Source: Microbacterium sp. CBA3102 (GTDB taxonomy: Bacteria; Actinomycetota; Actinomycetes; Actinomycetales; Microbacteriaceae). From it: a stretch of DNA of 64,000 bases. A program made the translations under genes and the position numbers. Positions within the stretch are counted from its first letter, which is position 1; the number at the start of each line of letters is the position of its first letter. Under the pieces are notes generated by a model that saw nothing but the letters and a program-made list of their open reading frames with translations, was not told the origin of the DNA and searched no databases. Below are positions 53,904 through 62,611 of this stretch, piece by piece. The stretch is taken from the NCBI RefSeq assembly GCF_007954505.1, contig NZ_CP042412.1:124001-188000 (forward strand), written 5' to 3'.

Positions 53904-55508
53904 TCAGTTCAGCTCCTCGAGGGCCTTGGTCTTGCGGAAGCTGATGATCGAGATGGTCGCGACCACGATGAAGATCAGGATGGTGAAGGCGGAGGCGAGA
54001 CCGTAGTCGCGCGTCTGCCCGGTGAAGGCCACCTTGTACACCATCGAGATCAGGATGTCGGTGTGTCCCACGGGGATCGACACGTCGCTGAATCGCGGCC
54101 CGCCCTTGGTGAGCATGTAGATCAGGTTGAAGTTGTTGAAGTTGAACGCGAAGGACGAGATCAGCAACGGCGCGACCGTGACGAGCAGCAGCGGGAGCTT
54201 GATGCGCCGGAACACCTGCCAGGGGTTCGCGCCGTCCATGACGGCCGCCTCGTTCACGTCCTCCGGGATGCCCTGGAGGGCACCCATGCACACCAGGAAC
54301 ATGTACGGGAAGCCGAGCCACAGGTTGACCAGCAGGACCGACACCTTCGCGAGCGTCGGATCCGTGAGCCACGGGATCGCCGCACCTCCGAACAGGACCT
54401 GGTTGATGAAGCCGAAGCTCTCGTTCATCATCCCGGCCCAAACGAGTGCGGAGAGGAACGCGGGGAACGCGTACGGCAGGATCAGGATGATCCGGTATCC
54501 GTTGCGGAAGCGCATCCGGGTGTTGTTGAACACCAGCGCGAGCAGGAGCCCGAGGAAGAACGTCGACGCGACCGAGATCACCGCGAACGCGAACGTCCAC
54601 AGGGTGACCGAGATCAACGGCCCACGAATAGAGGAATCGGTGACGGCACGGACGAAGTTGTCGAAGCCGACGGTCGTCTGCCACCCGGGCAGCAGCTGCT
54701 CCCCGTCCGCCGCGGTGAAGGCTCCGTCACCCTCGTCGGAGTAGACGGTGCCGGTGGTGGTGTCCGTGATCGTGTCGGCAGGCGCGTCGTACTCGAGCGT
54801 CGAGACGTACAGATACCCCTTCTGGCCGTCCGGAGCCCGCAGGCTGCCGTCGTTGGGGTCATCGCTGAACGGGACGGAGAGCTTCTCGAGCTCTTCCGAG
54901 AGCGTGAAGACGGTCGCAAGCGGGAGCGTCGTCCAGCCGTCGACCGCGATGGCCTGACCGCCCGCGAACTCGGCGTCGACCTCTTCGAGCGGCTGCTCGG
55001 ACGTGCCGAGGAGGGCGTCGCCGGACTCCGGGTCCGTCACGAGGAACCCGTACGTCCCGAACTGCTCGACGACGGTAACGGGGTAGGTGGGCGAGTCCTC
55101 GACCCGCTCCTGTGCCGAGGCGAGGAGCGAGGAGATCGCCTGCTCCTTGGTGCCGTTGTGGCCGGTGCCGTAGTTGGTGAAGCCGATGTACCCGGTGTAG
55201 AGGAGCGTGAACACCTGGAACACGACCAGGAAGATGATGCCGGGGGTGAGGTACTTCGCTGCAATGCGCTTGCGCGAGAAGTAGATGTAGTTGACGAGGA
55301 CGGCGACCGCGACGACGACGCCGAGGATCAGCCACTCCTGGTTCGCGAAGAGCACGAACGCGGCGTAGAGCGCGATCGCATCGACCACCGCCAGCAGGAG
55401 GATCTTCAGCAGCATCCAGCCGATCGGTCCGGATGCGGCCTCCGCGATCTTCGCGGCCTGGCGCTGACGTCGGGTCGGAGGAGCCGTGCGCTCGTCGGTG
55501 TCTGTCAT
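53904..55508 (-). CDS. Carbohydrate ABC transporter permease with large extracytoplasmic insert (MalF type)
   Basis: This is a 534-residue permease. After TM helices within residues 30-110 comes a soluble extracytoplasmic domain (about 113-290) comparable to the P2 loop of enterobacterial MalF, then five TM helices and the EAA loop EDVNEAAVMDGANPWQVFRR. The large loop marks it as maltose/maltodextrin-type rather than a generic sugar permease. It is encoded 73 bp after the binding protein gene. The ATG at 55508 has GAGGAC upstream. Confidence 0.92.
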   Translation of the reverse strand: MTDTDERTAPPTRRQRQAAKIAEAASGPIGWMLLKILLLAVVDAIALYAAFVLFANQEWLILGVVVAVAVLVNYIYFSRKRIAAKYLTPGIIFLVVFQVFTLLYTGYIGFTNYGTGHNGTKEQAISSLLASAQERVEDSPTYPVTVVEQFGTYGFLVTDPESGDALLGTSEQPLEEVDAEFAGGQAIAVDGWTTLPLATVFTLSEELEKLSVPFSDDPNDGSLRAPDGQKGYLYVSTLEYDAPADTITDTTTGTVYSDEGDGAFTAADGEQLLPGWQTTVGFDNFVRAVTDSSIRGPLISVTLWTFAFAVISVASTFFLGLLLALVFNNTRMRFRNGYRIILILPYAFPAFLSALVWAGMMNESFGFINQVLFGGAAIPWLTDPTLAKVSVLLVNLWLGFPYMFLVCMGALQGIPEDVNEAAVMDGANPWQVFRRIKLPLLLVTVAPLLISSFAFNFNNFNLIYMLTKGGPRFSDVSIPVGHTDILISMVYKVAFTGQTRDYGLASAFTILIFIVVATISIISFRKTKALEELN

Positions 55509-55581
55509 GTCGTCCTCGTCATGATCCTGCCGGGGCGGGCGGTGGTCGCCGTCCGCCCCGGCAGGGCCCGTGTGATGGCTG

Positions 55582-56790
55582 TTACTTGATCGCTGCGGTG
55601 ACGTCGTCGACGAGCTTCTGCCACGTCGTCGTCGGGTCCGCTCCGTTGATGATCGCCGCCTCGGCGACACCCCAGAACTGCCAGACCGAGCCCATGGCCG
55701 GGATCGCCGGCATCGGGACGGCGTCGGCACCGACGGCCTGGAAGCCGGCGATGATCGGGTCGGATGCCGCCGTGTCGGCCGCCGCCGTGAGCGCGGGCAG
55801 GACGTTGCCGGCCTTGAACAGCTCGAGCTGGACGTCTTCCGTGCCGAGGTAGTTGACCAGGAAGTCGTTCGCCGCGACCTTGTTCTTGGACTCGGAGCTC
55901 ACGAAGAAGCCCTTGACGCCGGCGAACGGCGATGCGGTCTCACCGGTCGGGCTCGGGATCGGGTCGATCGCGACGTTGATGCCGGCGTCGGTGGCCGCCC
56001 CCACGTTCCAGGGACCGGTCAGCCAGAAGGCCGCGGTGCCGTCGAGGAACTGCTGCTTGGCGATCTCACCGTCGATGTCGGTGTTCAGCACGCCGGCCGC
56101 GCCCTGCACGCCGAGCCAGTCGGCGAAGGCGAAACCGCCCTCGCTGCCGAGCTGGAGGTCGGTGGCGTCGTAGCTGCCCGTGTCATCCGTGCCGAAGACC
56201 GGAGCGCCGAAAGCCGTCTGGAAGGGGTACAGGTGGTACGGGTTGCCCTCGGCGCCCTGCTCCACGACGAACGTGCCCTGGGCGATCATGTCGTCGAAGC
56301 TGGGCGGGGCGGTCGGGACCAGGTCGGCGTTGCGCAGCACGGCGATGTTCTCGACGGCGTAGGGAAGCATGTAGACGGTGCCGTCATACGTCGCGGCCTG
56401 CAGCGCGACCGAGAGGTAGTCCCCCGCGCTGTCACCGAGCTCGATCGGAGCGACGACGCCGTTCGTCGACAGCTCCCCGAGCCAGTCGTGCGCGCCCATG
56501 ACCACATCGGGTCCCTTGCCGGTCGGCACCTGCTGGATGAAGTCGTCCTTCATGTCGTCGACGGACTTGCCCAACAGCTCCACCGTGACCCCGGTCTTGT
56601 CCTCGTACGCGTCCGCCGCCCCCTGCAGGGCGTCGACGCGCTCGGCGTCGACCCAGACGACGAGCGTGCCGCTGTCCTCGGAGCCGGAGGTGTCATCGCC
56701 GCTGGTCCCCGTGGAGCAGCCGGCGAGCGTCAGAGTCGAAACGATGGCGATCGCGCCCGCGGCGGCGATGCCCCTCTTGTTCACCTTCAT
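55582..56790 (-). CDS. Maltose/maltodextrin-type extracellular binding lipoprotein (MalE-like)
   Basis: This 402-residue SBP family 1 lipoprotein has lipobox LAGC with acylated Cys25. The mature part starts LVVWVDAERVDALQGAADAY and contains GKGPDVVMGAHDWLGELSTN, typical of MalE-like receptors. It is the first gene of the importer operon. A promoter with an operator of the LacI type lies directly upstream. The sugar is inferred from family resemblance and from the MalF P2-like loop. Confidence 0.92.
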   Translation of the reverse strand: MKVNKRGIAAAGAIAIVSTLTLAGCSTGTSGDDTSGSEDSGTLVVWVDAERVDALQGAADAYEDKTGVTVELLGKSVDDMKDDFIQQVPTGKGPDVVMGAHDWLGELSTNGVVAPIELGDSAGDYLSVALQAATYDGTVYMLPYAVENIAVLRNADLVPTAPPSFDDMIAQGTFVVEQGAEGNPYHLYPFQTAFGAPVFGTDDTGSYDATDLQLGSEGGFAFADWLGVQGAAGVLNTDIDGEIAKQQFLDGTAAFWLTGPWNVGAATDAGINVAIDPIPSPTGETASPFAGVKGFFVSSESKNKVAANDFLVNYLGTEDVQLELFKAGNVLPALTAAADTAASDPIIAGFQAVGADAVPMPAIPAMGSVWQFWGVAEAAIINGADPTTTWQKLVDDVTAAIK

Positions 56791-56830
56791 TGGTGTGTGC
56801 CTCTCTCAGTGCTGGGTGGCCTGCACAGAC

Positions 56831-56873
56831 TGCAAGCGCTTACAGTATGCATCGAAGCAAGGGCGATTTGCAA
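56831..56873 (-). promoter_or_regulatory. malE promoter with LacI-type operator O1
   Basis: On the minus strand TTGCAA (56868-56873), an 18-bp spacer and CATACT (56844-56849) form the promoter. The palindrome TGCAAGCGCTTACA at 56831-56844, centred on CG as in LacI/GalR-family operators, abuts the -10 box and covers the predicted start, so binding should repress. Confidence 0.7.
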
Positions 56874-56927
56874 CGAAGAGAGCGGGTGATATCAACCTGT
56901 GACCGGGGCGAACTCGCAATTTCGTAG

Positions 56928-56941
56928 TGAAAACGCTTCCA
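56928..56941. promoter_or_regulatory. Second LacI-type operator O2
   Basis: TGAAAACGCTTCCA fits the same TGnAAnCGCTTnCA pattern as the malE operator and lies 97 bp from it, 50 bp before the divergent membrane-protein gene. It could permit looping or regulate the divergent gene. Confidence 0.55.
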
Positions 56942-56990
56942 CGACGGCAGGAAACTGGGAGGTAGCGGCACGACGCGATACCGTCGAGAG

Positions 56991-57635
56991 ATGCGGAAAA
57001 TCCGACGCTCGTGGCTGCTCGGCGGTATCGGACTGATCTCGTGCGGCATCGTCGGCATCGCACGGAGCTCCGTATTGGGTGCTCCCGGAGCGGACGTCGT
57101 CCTCGCGCTCCTCAGCGACCTGCTCTGGGCCGGCGCGATCCTCCTCCTGTCCATCGGCCTGAGTCGCGAGGCGAGCGTCGTCGCACGAAGACCCTTGGGA
57201 CTGAGCGCCTCCGCGGTCGTCGCCCTCTGGCCGGTGACGGCCACAGTCCTCGGGCCGCTCGTCCTCCCCCAGGAGCCGACGGCGACGGAAGCATGGCAGA
57301 CCTGGTCGTATCTGTCGGTGCTGATCCCGCTCATCTCCGGGGTGATCGCCGCGATGCAGGTGGCCCGCGCGCGTACGGTGCCAGCGCCCTGGAACGGGGC
57401 TCCGCTCTGGGCGCTCGGCGTTCAGACGATCGTCTGGGTGGTTCCGCAGGCCGTCGGCGCGAGCTCCCCCCGCGCGCTCATCGAGATGGCCGCCGTTCTT
57501 CCCGCGCTCGGGCTCCTCGGCTTCTTGTCCACCACTCTCGGGCTCGGCATCGTGGCGGTGACGCTCGCCGGCCACCGTCGGGTCAACACCGTGCCTGTGT
57601 TCGAATCAGCGGGTCCCGACACACCCGTTGCCTAG
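56991..57635 (+). CDS. Hypothetical six-helix membrane protein
   Basis: This 214-residue protein is hydrophobic throughout, with about six predicted membrane helices starting at SWLLGGIGLISCGIVGIARS. I recognise no family; the overall look is of a DUF-type actinobacterial membrane protein. It is divergent from malE and may share the operator at 56928-56941. Its stop codon TAG lies inside the -10 box of the next gene. Confidence 0.65.
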   Translation: MRKIRRSWLLGGIGLISCGIVGIARSSVLGAPGADVVLALLSDLLWAGAILLLSIGLSREASVVARRPLGLSASAVVALWPVTATVLGPLVLPQEPTATEAWQTWSYLSVLIPLISGVIAAMQVARARTVPAPWNGAPLWALGVQTIVWVVPQAVGASSPRALIEMAAVLPALGLLGFLSTTLGLGIVAVTLAGHRRVNTVPVFESAGPDTPVA

Positions 57636-57638
57636 AAT
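57633..57638 (+). promoter_or_regulatory. -10 box of a leaderless yajQ message
   Basis: TAGAAT ends six bases before the YajQ ATG, which places the expected transcript start at the start codon. No good -35 element was found. The box shares its first three bases with the stop codon of the upstream gene. Confidence 0.55.
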
Positions 57639-57644
57639 TGCAGA

Positions 57645-58136
57645 ATGGCAAACGACTCTAGCTTTGACATCGTCTCGAAAGTGGATCACCAGGAGGCTGA
57701 GAACGCCGTGAACCAGGCCCGCAAGGAGGTCGAGCAGCGCTACGACTTCAAGGGCACCGGGGCGTCGATCGCCTGGAGCGGCGAGCAGATCCTGATCACC
57801 GCGAACACCGAGGAGCGGGCGAAGGCCGTTCTCGACGTGTTCCAGTCCAAGCTCATCAAGCGCGGCATCTCCCTGAAGAGCCTCGAGTCGGGCGACCCCT
57901 TCGCCAGCGGAAAGGAGTTCCGCATCGTATCGACGCTCAAGGACGGCATCTCCTCGGAGAACGCGAAGAAGATCGGCAAGATCATCCGCGACGAGGGACC
58001 CAAGGGCGTCAAGAGCCAGATCCAGGGCGACGAGCTGCGCGTCCAGTCGAAGAGCCGCGACGACCTCCAGGAGGTCATCGCGCTTCTCAAGGGTGCCGAT
58101 CTCGACCTCGATCTGCAGTTCATCAACTACCGCTGA
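57645..58136 (+). CDS. YajQ-family nucleotide-binding protein
   Basis: This 163-residue protein has the duplicated ferredoxin-like fold of the YajQ family, with [20 protein letters not shown] at the N-terminus and [13 protein letters not shown]-like sequence in the second half (here [20 protein letters not shown]). Relatives bind cyclic di-GMP or RNA; the role in actinobacteria is not settled. Length matches the family. A strong terminator follows. Confidence 0.93.
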   Translation: MANDSSFDIVSKVDHQEAENAVNQARKEVEQRYDFKGTGASIAWSGEQILITANTEERAKAVLDVFQSKLIKRGISLKSLESGDPFASGKEFRIVSTLKDGISSENAKKIGKIIRDEGPKGVKSQIQGDELRVQSKSRDDLQEVIALLKGADLDLDLQFINYR

Positions 58137-58150
58137 CCCCGGCGGCTGGT

Positions 58151-58197
58151 ACGCAAGAGGGGGCTGGATGCCACGGCATCCGGCCCCCTCTCTGCGT
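58151..58197 (+). terminator. yajQ terminator
   Basis: AGAGGGGGC and GGATGCC pair with GGCATCC and GCCCCCTCT across a 2-nt loop with a U-G wobble that favours the plus-strand RNA, extended by ACGCA/TGCGT at the base. It begins 14 bases after the yajQ stop. Confidence 0.8.
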
Positions 58198-58338
58198 ATG
58201 TCTCCGAATGGATGCAGTTGTACTGCTCGTGTTGGCGCGAGGGTGGAGACCTTCGGGATCCACGCGACCTCCTGGTGCAGTGGCCCTCCGAGCCTGAACG
58301 TCGGGTGCTCGGGACACAAGCGTACGGGGAGCGCATCC

Positions 58339-58977
58339 ATGCGGAACATCGGATCGACATCGACGGGCATCGGTGAGAGCAAGCAGCTTCTGGCGGAGGA
58401 GGTCTTCCGGCACATCGGCACGCAGATCGTCACGGGCACACTGACGGAGGGAGAACGCATCCGCGACGTCGACGTCGCCGAGGAACTGCACGTCTCGCGG
58501 ACACCGGTGCGAGAGGCTCTGCAACGTCTCGAACGGCTCGGCATGGTGATGATGTATCCGAGCCGGTACACCGAGGTCACCTCCGTGACGGCGGAGACCG
58601 AGGCGCAGTCGCTCGTCTTCGCCGGCTGCCAGGCCGGCATCGCCGCGCGTCTGGCGGTCCCCCGGCTCACCGCGACGCAGCGCGCACACGTCGTCCGCCT
58701 CGTGGCGGCGATGTACGCCACACTCGACGACGGCGCGAAGACGTCCGACGCCCGCTGGGCGGTCTTCTCCTACCTGGGCGAGCATTGCGGCAACACCCAG
58801 CACCGGGCGCTGATGGAGGACGCGAGCATGGCTCTCCTCCGCAACCTCCGGAACTGGAAGATCACGCCGACGGACCGCGACCGCATGCGGCAGATCTACC
58901 TCGACTTCCGCGACGCCGTCCTCGACGGTGACGGGGGACGCGCCGAGCAGCTCGTCCGGTCGATGCACTACCTCTGA
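58339..58977 (+). CDS. GntR-family transcriptional regulator (FCD-like)
   Basis: This 212-residue protein has an N-terminal winged helix (about residues 18-85) with EGERIRDVDVAEELHVSRTP and VREALQRLERLGMV, the GntR signature. An all-helical C-terminal domain of FCD type follows (about 95-210) that would bind a ligand. The ATG at 58339 has GGGGAG upstream. The targets are unknown; the convergent gene downstream is a hydrolase, and no divergent operon is next to it. Confidence 0.88.
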   Translation: MRNIGSTSTGIGESKQLLAEEVFRHIGTQIVTGTLTEGERIRDVDVAEELHVSRTPVREALQRLERLGMVMMYPSRYTEVTSVTAETEAQSLVFAGCQAGIAARLAVPRLTATQRAHVVRLVAAMYATLDDGAKTSDARWAVFSYLGEHCGNTQHRALMEDASMALLRNLRNWKITPTDRDRMRQIYLDFRDAVLDGDGGRAEQLVRSMHYL

Positions 58978-59002
58978 GGAAACTCCGTACCTCTGAGGAA
59001 AC

Positions 59003-60010
59003 TCAGTCGGCCGCTCGCCAGCCCGTGACCCATCGGTCCAGCCGCCGGTACGCGTCTTCTCGCGCCTCGTGACGTGAGAGGAAGACATCGTGCAGAGCTC
59101 CGTCGATGCGCTCCACAGTGACCGTCGAGCCCAGGCGGAGAGCCGCACGGGCGATGTCGTCGACCACTAGCACGGAGTCCGCCGACGTCAGCTCCTCGGA
59201 CCAACGGGTCGGAGGCACGAACCTCGCGGACAGCAGCACGCACACCGGAGCGGTGATCGAGAGTCCCCCGGCGACGGTCTTGTGACCCGAGAGGATCGCA
59301 TGCAGCCATCCGGCGTAGACCGCCATGGTCTGCACCGGGCGCCAGAGGGGGTTCACCTCCATCGGGTCGTCAGGATCGGCGACCTCCTGCTGGGCGCGGG
59401 TGTAGAACCCGAGATCGACCTGCGGTGCGGCCTCCAGCGGACGGATCCGTGCCTGCAACTCGACCATCGGCGCGATCGCCGCCCTGGCGGGGGCGAACTG
59501 GAACTCCAACCACGGGCTGTTCAGGATCACCGCATCGGCCACGCCCGGATGCCGTGACGCCCACAGGCTGAGCGTGAGACCGCCGGTGGAGTGCCCGAGC
59601 AGGACGAGGCGCCGGTCGGATTCACCCCCGCCTTCCCCGCGTCCCATCTCCGTCAGAGCCGCGGCGATGTCTTCGTCGTAGGTGGCCAGGTCGGCGACGT
59701 AGCCGGGCGTCTGCCCCTCGCGGAGGCTGCGCCCGTACTTGCGGAGATCGAGGGCGAAGAAGCGCGCACCCCGCGAGGTCCAGAAGCGCGCGAGTCGCTT
59801 CTGGAAGAAGTAGTCCGACCACCCGTGCACGTAGAGCACGTCGACGCCGTCGAGCTGCGGCGCACGGCGGCGCACCCGGTCCCACCACCCCGGCTCCGCG
59901 GGAAGGGCGCGCACCAGCGTCGCGACGACGGGCCCTTGGTCGTCCGCGCCGAGATCGAGCGTGAGCTGCTCGAACTCGTCGCCGAGCACGTCGGGCGTCC
60001 AGTCGGCCAT
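59003..60010 (-). CDS. Alpha/beta hydrolase (serine, lysophospholipase-like)
   Basis: This 335-residue cytoplasmic hydrolase has the oxyanion region LYVHGWSDYFF and the nucleophile elbow GHSTGG with Ser141 as catalytic serine, plus late Asp and His candidates (LVVDDIAR, GALHDVFLS). It resembles monoglyceride lipase/lysophospholipase-type hydrolases. The ATG at 60010 was chosen because GGAGG stands at correct spacing upstream; an earlier ATG at 60028 lacks this. The substrate is unknown. Confidence 0.88.
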   Translation of the reverse strand: MADWTPDVLGDEFEQLTLDLGADDQGPVVATLVRALPAEPGWWDRVRRRAPQLDGVDVLYVHGWSDYFFQKRLARFWTSRGARFFALDLRKYGRSLREGQTPGYVADLATYDEDIAAALTEMGRGEGGGESDRRLVLLGHSTGGLTLSLWASRHPGVADAVILNSPWLEFQFAPARAAIAPMVELQARIRPLEAAPQVDLGFYTRAQQEVADPDDPMEVNPLWRPVQTMAVYAGWLHAILSGHKTVAGGLSITAPVCVLLSARFVPPTRWSEELTSADSVLVVDDIARAALRLGSTVTVERIDGALHDVFLSRHEAREDAYRRLDRWVTGWRAAD

Positions 60011-60070
60011 GCGGTCCTCCCCCGTCATCGCCAGGCTAGCCCAGGCGCGACGCCGAGAGCGGGTCCGGCG

Positions 60071-61444
60071 CTACTCGCCCCGGGAGACGCGGACCATCTC
60101 GTCGCGCGGGACGACCTTGACGCGAGCGCGCTCCTGCGGCGCACCGAGGGCGATCTCGTGCTCGTCGAGGCGGTGCCAGCCGTCCAGGTCGGTCCACTGC
60201 ACGCCGCGCTCCTGCAGGAGAGCGACGATCGCCTCCTCCGACGGGTCCTCCGGGTGCCACCAGGAGCCCTGATCGTTGATGATGTGCCGCACGGTCTCCA
60301 TGGCGTCGGACTTCGTGTGGCCGATCAGACCCACCGGGCCGCGCTTGATCCACCCGGTCGCATAGATGCCGGACACGCGCTCGTTCGAATCCTTCGCGAG
60401 CACCTGGCCCTCGCGGTTCGGGATCACACCGTGCTTCTTGTCGAAGGGCACACCCGGCAGCGGCGAACCGAAGTAGCCGATGGCGCGGTACAGCGCCTGG
60501 AGCGGGACCTCGCGCATCTCGCCCGTGCCCACGGCGCCGCCCTGTCCGTCGGGCCGCGTGCGCTCGTACACCAGCGCCGCCACGCGACCGTTCTCGTCCT
60601 TGCGCACTTCGACGGGGCGCGCCCAGAAGTGCAGGTGGAGGCGCCGTGAGGCCGTGCCTCCCGCGTTGTTGACCGAGTCGCGCTTGCGCCAGGACTGCAG
60701 GATGCGGTCGATGACCATGACCTGCTTGTTGCTGGCGACCGCGTCCTTCGAGGCCTCGTCGTAGTCGAAGTCCTCGTCGTACACGACCATGTCGACGTCG
60801 CGCAGCTCTCCGAGTTCGCGGAGCTCGAGCGGCGTGAACTTGACCTGAGCGGGGCCGCGCCGACCGAAGACGTGCACATCCGTGACCTCGCTGGCCTGGA
60901 GTCCCTCGTACACGTTCTGCGGAACCTCGGTCACGAGCAGGTCCTCCGCGTGCTTCGCGAGCATGCGGGCGACGTCGAGCGCGACGTTTCCGTTGCCGAG
61001 GACACCGACGGACGCGGCGTCCAGCGGCCACTCGCGCGGGACATCGGGGTGACCGTCGAACCAGCTGACGTAGTCCGCCGCTCCGTAGGAGGCGACCGCA
61101 TCGATGCCGGGGATGTCCAGCGAGGTGTCGCGGATCGCGCCGGTCGCGAAGACCACGGCGTTGTAGTGCTTCTTGAGGTCGTCGAGTGTGATGTCCTCGC
61201 CGAAGCGCACGTTGCCGAAGAGGCGGATGTCGCCGCGGTCGAGCACGTCGCGCAGAGCCGTGATGATGCCCTTGATGCGAGGGTGATCGGGAGCCACGCC
61301 GTAGCGCACGAGACCGTACGGCGCCGGAAGCTGCTCGAAGAGGTCGATCGACACATCGAACTTGCGCTCGGCCTTCAGAAGGATGTCCGCGGCGTAGATG
61401 CCGGCGGGGCCCGCACCGACGATGGCCAGTCTGAGCTTGGTCAT
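60071..61444 (-). CDS. Ferredoxin/adrenodoxin--NADP+ reductase, FprA type
   Basis: This 457-residue FAD enzyme transfers electrons between NADPH and ferredoxin. The FAD motif AIVGAGPAGIYAADILL is at the N-terminus; the second Rossmann motif VLGNGNVALDVARML binds NADPH; GYFGSPLPGVPFD and ATGWIKRGPVGLIGHTKSDA are typical of the mycobacterial FprA/adrenodoxin reductase group. It stands next to menaquinone genes but is likely a general redox partner. Confidence 0.93.
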   Translation of the reverse strand: MTKLRLAIVGAGPAGIYAADILLKAERKFDVSIDLFEQLPAPYGLVRYGVAPDHPRIKGIITALRDVLDRGDIRLFGNVRFGEDITLDDLKKHYNAVVFATGAIRDTSLDIPGIDAVASYGAADYVSWFDGHPDVPREWPLDAASVGVLGNGNVALDVARMLAKHAEDLLVTEVPQNVYEGLQASEVTDVHVFGRRGPAQVKFTPLELRELGELRDVDMVVYDEDFDYDEASKDAVASNKQVMVIDRILQSWRKRDSVNNAGGTASRRLHLHFWARPVEVRKDENGRVAALVYERTRPDGQGGAVGTGEMREVPLQALYRAIGYFGSPLPGVPFDKKHGVIPNREGQVLAKDSNERVSGIYATGWIKRGPVGLIGHTKSDAMETVRHIINDQGSWWHPEDPSEEAIVALLQERGVQWTDLDGWHRLDEHEIALGAPQERARVKVVPRDEMVRVSRGE

Positions 61445-61474
61445 GGAGGTCCTTTCGTATGCCGTCGCAGCGGG

Positions 61475-61500
61475 CGCGCGGCCCGACGGGCCGCCCGCGC
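61475..61500 (-). terminator. Probable terminator hairpin after the polyprenyl synthase gene
   Basis: GCGGCCC and GGGCCGC with GC-rich flanks form a stem around a GAC loop, a few bases after the polyprenyl synthase stop and ahead of the reductase gene. The U-run is poor. Confidence 0.4.
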
Positions 61501-61503
61501 AGA

Positions 61504-62565
61504 TCAGCTGGATCGTTCGGCGAGGGTCTCTGCGAATCGGGTCAAGGCCTCGCGCACCGTGCCGCGCGGCAACGGACCGAGGGCGTCGATGGCGTCCTGC
61601 GTCCAGGCGTGCGCGAGCTCGAGGGTCTTCTGCGTCACCGGGTGGTCGCGCAGCTCGTCCAGGGGCTCGTCGAGGATCGCCGGGTCCGCACCATCCGCGA
61701 TCCGGGCGACCCCGTCATCGATGCGCGCAGCGAGGTCGGCGGACGCCTCGTCGGCTTCGGCCTTGAGCAGCAGATACGGCATGGTCGGGACACCGGCGCG
61801 CAGGTCGGTTCCGGGCACCTTCCCCGTCTCCTCCGGCTTGGCCGAGAGGTCGATCACGTCGTCGAGCAGCTGGAAGGCGACGCCGATCTTCTCGCCGTAC
61901 ATCCGCAGCGGCTCCTCGTACTCGCTCGGGGCGTTGGAGAAGATCACACCGCCCTGCGTGGCTGCGGCGATCAGCGAACCGGTCTTGTCGGCGAGCACCT
62001 GGATGTAGAACGCGATCGGGTCGTCGTTCTCCTGCGGGCCGAGAGTCTCGTGCATCTGCCCGAGCACGAGCCGCTCGAACGTATCGGCCTGAAGCCGGAT
62101 CGCGCGTTCGCCCAGTCGGGACATCAACTGGCTCGCGCGGGAGAACAGGATGTCCCCCGTGAGGATCGCGATGTTGTTCCCCCACACGGCGTGCGCGGCC
62201 GGGACGCCGCGTCGGCGGTCCGCCCCGTCCATGACGTCGTCGTGGTACAGCGAGCCGAGATGTGTGATCTCGAGCGCCTTGGCGACGTCGATGACCTCGC
62301 GGGTGTTGCCGTCGCCCAGCTGCGCGGCGAGCAGCGTGAGCACCGGTCGGATGCGCTTGCCGCCAGCCTCGTACAGGTAGCGGCTGGCCGCGTCGGCCAG
62401 CGGATCGGCGACGCGGACGTCCTCGGCGAGTCCGGTCTCGACCAGCTCCAACCCGTCTTCGATGGCGCGCGCGACGCGGCGGGCGGCGGGGCCGATGAAG
62501 ACGCGATCGCTGAAGCCGAGACGGCTCGCCAGTCGCGAACCCGGGGCGATGGGGCTCGAAGTCAC
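61504..62565 (-). CDS. Polyprenyl diphosphate synthase (long-chain trans-prenyltransferase)
   Basis: This 353-residue enzyme chains isopentenyl diphosphate into the side chain precursor of menaquinone. It shows the first Asp-rich motif (Asp109-Asp110-V-M-Asp113 in HDDVMDGADRRRG), GGKRIRPVL, and the second Asp-rich motif FQLLDDVIDL. The start is GTG at 62563-62565. It lies 46 bp after menG on the same strand, consistent with a menaquinone role (octa- to nonaprenyl-type); chain length cannot be read directly. Confidence 0.93.
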   Translation of the reverse strand: MTSSPIAPGSRLASRLGFSDRVFIGPAARRVARAIEDGLELVETGLAEDVRVADPLADAASRYLYEAGGKRIRPVLTLLAAQLGDGNTREVIDVAKALEITHLGSLYHDDVMDGADRRRGVPAAHAVWGNNIAILTGDILFSRASQLMSRLGERAIRLQADTFERLVLGQMHETLGPQENDDPIAFYIQVLADKTGSLIAAATQGGVIFSNAPSEYEEPLRMYGEKIGVAFQLLDDVIDLSAKPEETGKVPGTDLRAGVPTMPYLLLKAEADEASADLAARIDDGVARIADGADPAILDEPLDELRDHPVTQKTLELAHAWTQDAIDALGPLPRGTVREALTRFAETLAERSS

Positions 62566-62611
62566 GTTCCCAGCCTACCTTCGTCGGGTGCCGCGGTTTC
62601 GCGCGGAGGAA

